Shown piece after piece: positions 5,826-7,304 of a DNA stretch of 7,304 nt. The translations under genes and the position numbers were made by a program. The notes under the pieces were generated by a model. It saw nothing but the letters and a program-made list of their open reading frames with translations, was not told the DNA's origin and searched no databases. How positions within the stretch are numbered: position 1 is the first letter of the stretch; every line of letters begins with the position of its first letter. The DNA lies in the NCBI GenBank assembly GCA_945877725.1, contig CAMDXR010000154.1:1-7304 (forward strand), read 5' to 3'. Source of the DNA: Limnohabitans sp. Rim8. GTDB lineage: Bacteria; Pseudomonadota; Gammaproteobacteria; Burkholderiales; Burkholderiaceae_C.

Positions 5826-6677
5826 TTAAATGTGGCGCAGTAGCCGCTTGGCCCGTTCCAATACCGGGGTGTCGACCATTTGTCCGTCCATTCGAAAGGC
5901 GGCACCCGCATGGGTTTGCGCCATTTGCAGCACGCCCTGCGCCCATTCAATCTCTTGGGCGCTGGCTTGAAAGCTCGAATGTACCGCCGCAATTTGCTTG
6001 GGGTGAATGCACATTGCGCCATGCCCCCCTTGGGCGCGAGCCCATTGCAGACCGTCTTGCCAAGCCTGCGTGTCGTCTATCAAAGCAATCGAACAAGGCA
6101 GGGCATAGGCCAGCAGGTCGCTTGCACGCGCGGCACGAATCACGGCTTGTGCCGGTGCCTGCAACAGGGCCGGGCTGGGGCTTGCGCCCATGGCGGCAGA
6201 AAAATCTTCGCTGCCCAGCGCAAGTGCCTTGACCCTGGGGGCCATCGTCAATTGCATCAAGCGTTCGTGACCGATCATGCGCGGGTGCTCAACCAGCGCA
6301 ATCGCCAGCAGATCACGCGGCGCGCCCAGCGTGTGCAGGGCCTCGTCGATGGCATTCAGCAAACCGGGATGTTCGGCTTTGGGCCACACAAAGGCATCGG
6401 CTTGGGCTTTTACCAAAGCCCGCAAGTCATCTGCCAAGTGCAGCACATCGTGGTTCAAGCGCACCCAGGCAGGCAGCCCGGCGGCGTGAGCGCCTTGCAC
6501 CATGGCAGGTAAATTGTTTCGCGCTTGGTTTTTGGACGCGGGCGCCACGGCGTCTTCCAAATCAAATATCAATGCATCTGCGCCGCTGGCACAGGCTTTT
6601 TGCAATCGGTCAGGTCGGTCAGCGGGCAAGAACAAGGGGGCCCGGGCGTGCGTCCAAGCAAGGCAATTCCAGCTCAT
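5826..6677 (-). CDS. CitE/HpcH-family CoA-ester lyase (citramalyl-CoA or malyl-CoA lyase-like)
   Basis: The 283-residue product is a TIM-barrel aldolase/lyase of the CitE type. It shows LFLPADRPDRLQKA (15-28), ADALIFDLEDAVAP (33-46), the CoA/substrate-binding Arg in WVRLN (R73), VWPKAE (98-102), the metal ligands E130 (IALVE) and D158 (LGSEDFSAAMG), GAMCIHPKQI (220-229) and the C-terminal MDGQMVDTPVLERAKRLL lid segment. Relatives cleave 3-hydroxyacyl-CoAs such as malyl-, beta-methylmalyl- or citramalyl-CoA into acetyl- or propionyl-CoA and a 2-oxoacid, using magnesium. I chose the ATG at 6677 because it begins close before the first conserved strand; TTG 6743 in the same frame would add 22 unconserved residues. 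Upstream lies a hydratase gene whose product would generate a 3-hydroxyacyl-CoA, so (S)-citramalyl-CoA cleavage is my preferred role. No clear ribosome-binding site precedes 6677, consistent with entry by coupled translation from the small ORF that overlaps it. Confidence 0.9.
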   Translation of the reverse strand: MSWNCLAWTHARAPLFLPADRPDRLQKACASGADALIFDLEDAVAPASKNQARNNLPAMVQGAHAAGLPAWVRLNHDVLHLADDLRALVKAQADAFVWPKAEHPGLLNAIDEALHTLGAPRDLLAIALVEHPRMIGHERLMQLTMAPRVKALALGSEDFSAAMGASPSPALLQAPAQAVIRAARASDLLAYALPCSIALIDDTQAWQDGLQWARAQGGHGAMCIHPKQIAAVHSSFQASAQEIEWAQGVLQMAQTHAGAAFRMDGQMVDTPVLERAKRLLRHI

Positions 6678-6763
6678 AAAAGAGGCTTTCGGGGCAATAT
6701 GCAGGCACGCAGACCGCGTTGCATGTCGCACTTTTGCAGCCAAGAAATGCGCGAAGGTTTCAT
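6674..6763 (-). CDS. possible 29-codon linker ORF between hydratase and lyase genes
   Basis: An ATG at 6763-6761 overlaps the TGA of the hydratase gene (ATGA, 6763-6760). The frame runs for 29 codons (starting MKPSRISWLQK, ending LPRKPLL) and stops at TGA 6676-6674, which overlaps the ATG of the lyase gene (ATGA, 6677-6674). It thus exactly bridges the two enzymes. A GAGG lies about ten bases before its start. The peptide would be basic (seven Lys/Arg against one Asp) with two cysteines and matches no family I know. It may be a real small protein, or serve only to carry ribosomes from the hydratase to the lyase gene, which lacks its own ribosome-binding site. Chance is possible for a frame this short. 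Confidence 0.4.
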   Translation of the reverse strand: MKPSRISWLQKCDMQRGLRACILPRKPLL

Positions 6764-7304
6764 GCCCAAACAGCCTCAGCTTGCATGCTCACCACGCCAT
6801 CGTCGCGATGGACCCATAAATTCAGGCCCCCTTCAGTGGCTTGCGCGTGGTAGTGCAGGGCAGTGCCCAATGTGGCCGCCTGCAAACCTCGGTAAGAAAA
6901 ACTGCGAAGCGTTTTTTGCCCTTGTTCATGGCCCACATCGTGTGCCAGAGCGGCCAAAAATGTTGCGTTCAGTGGCCCATGAATCACCAAGTTGTCATAG
7001 CCCTCCACCTGACGGCAATAGTCTTGGTCGTAATGAATCCGGTGCCCATTAAAAGTCAAGGCCGAGTAGCGAAACAACAGGGTCGTGTCGGGGCGGCATT
7101 GGCGCTGCCACTGGCCGGGCGCTGGGGGCGTGGACTGGCTTTGCTTTTGAGTCTGGGGGGGCGATGGGTGTTTGTAGACGATGTCGTGCTCTTCCCTCAA
7201 GGCCCGCTCGCCGCCTTGCCACACCGCATGCTCGACGGTGACAAACACCAGATCGCCGCTGCGACCTGATTTGTGTTCAACAGAGAGGACTTGAGAGCGT
7301 TTTT
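6760..7304 (-). CDS. FAS1-like / MaoC-type hot-dog acyl-CoA hydratase, N-terminus beyond window
   Basis: The frame is open to the right edge, so the gene starts outside the window; about 180 C-terminal residues are visible of what is usually a protein near 280. A GTG at 7248 in this frame is not the start, because the family's conserved strand (SVEHKSGRSGDLVFVTVEH) continues upstream of it. The visible part has the end of the N-terminal FAS1-like hot-dog domain (REEHDIVYK), a Pro/Gln-rich linker, then the second domain with LLFRYSALTFNGHRIHYD and EGYDNLVIHGPL, the active-site motif of this hydratase group. Relatives include mesaconyl-C4-CoA hydratase and fungal/mitochondrial HTD2-type dehydratases; they add water across an enoyl-CoA double bond. 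With the CoA-ester lyase next to it, hydration of itaconyl- or mesaconyl-CoA to citramalyl-CoA is plausible. A run of seven C residues on the coding strand lies in the linker. The stop forms an ATGA overlap with the small ORF. Confidence 0.85.
   Translation of the reverse strand, partial: KRSQVLSVEHKSGRSGDLVFVTVEHAVWQGGERALREEHDIVYKHPSPPQTQKQSQSTPPAPGQWQRQCRPDTTLLFRYSALTFNGHRIHYDQDYCRQVEGYDNLVIHGPLNATFLAALAHDVGHEQGQKTLRSFSYRGLQAATLGTALHYHAQATEGGLNLWVHRDDGVVSMQAEAVWA

Noticed and set aside
5880..6512. 210-codon plus-strand open frame opposite the CoA-ester lyase gene
   Set aside because: It lies fully antisense to a gene with clear family motifs, and its product is rich in Gln, His and Arg as expected of a shadow frame.

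Overview
The window looks like an ordinary chromosomal stretch of a betaproteobacterium, most likely Burkholderiales and plausibly Comamonadaceae (Limnohabitans/Polaromonas/Rhodoferax type). This is an inference from three things: moderately GC-rich coding DNA, a tripartite-tricarboxylate-transporter type substrate-binding protein of the Bug family (hugely expanded in that order), and CoA-dependent organic-acid catabolism genes arranged around a LysR regulator. I see no tRNA, rRNA, CRISPR array, insertion sequence, phage or toxin-antitoxin gene.

Layout. Positions 1-252 hold the probable tail of an unidentified gene, two small palindromes and an AT-rich leader. At 253-930 (+) is a secreted YceI-family protein. 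A hairpin-bearing gap separates it from a LysR-type regulator at 1042-1962 (-). The regulator is divergent from a three-gene plus-strand run: a CaiB/BaiF CoA-transferase (2123-3328), an HMG-CoA-lyase-family enzyme (3325-4290, ATGA overlap with the transferase) and a small VOC/glyoxalase-fold protein (4355-4747). This run meets a minus-strand run head-on at a shared hairpin terminator near 4741-4784. The minus run, in its transcription order, is: a FAS1-like/MaoC-type (hot-dog) acyl-CoA hydratase truncated by the right edge (7304-6760), a possible 29-codon linker ORF (6763-6674), a CitE/HpcH-type CoA-ester lyase (6677-5826) and a Bug-type periplasmic solute-binding protein (5774-4788).

How the genes may work together (inference). 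The parts match a route for a C5/C6 branched dicarboxylic acid: capture by the Bug protein, activation by the CaiB-type transferase, hydration by the hot-dog hydratase and cleavage by the CitE-type lyase. That is the logic of itaconate/mesaconate breakdown through citramalyl-CoA to acetyl-CoA and pyruvate. The second lyase, of the HMG-CoA lyase family and translationally coupled to the transferase, points to HMG-CoA or a related 3-hydroxy-3-methyl acyl-CoA. The LysR regulator probably controls the cluster from the 2016-2077 region, which contains a perfect 8-bp inverted repeat and repeated AATTTGCAA motifs.

Most of the window is well explained by known families. The least ordinary features are the coexistence of two different C-C lyases in one locus, the small ORF that exactly bridges two genes through ATGA overlaps at both ends, and the structured lysR/CoA-transferase intergenic region.
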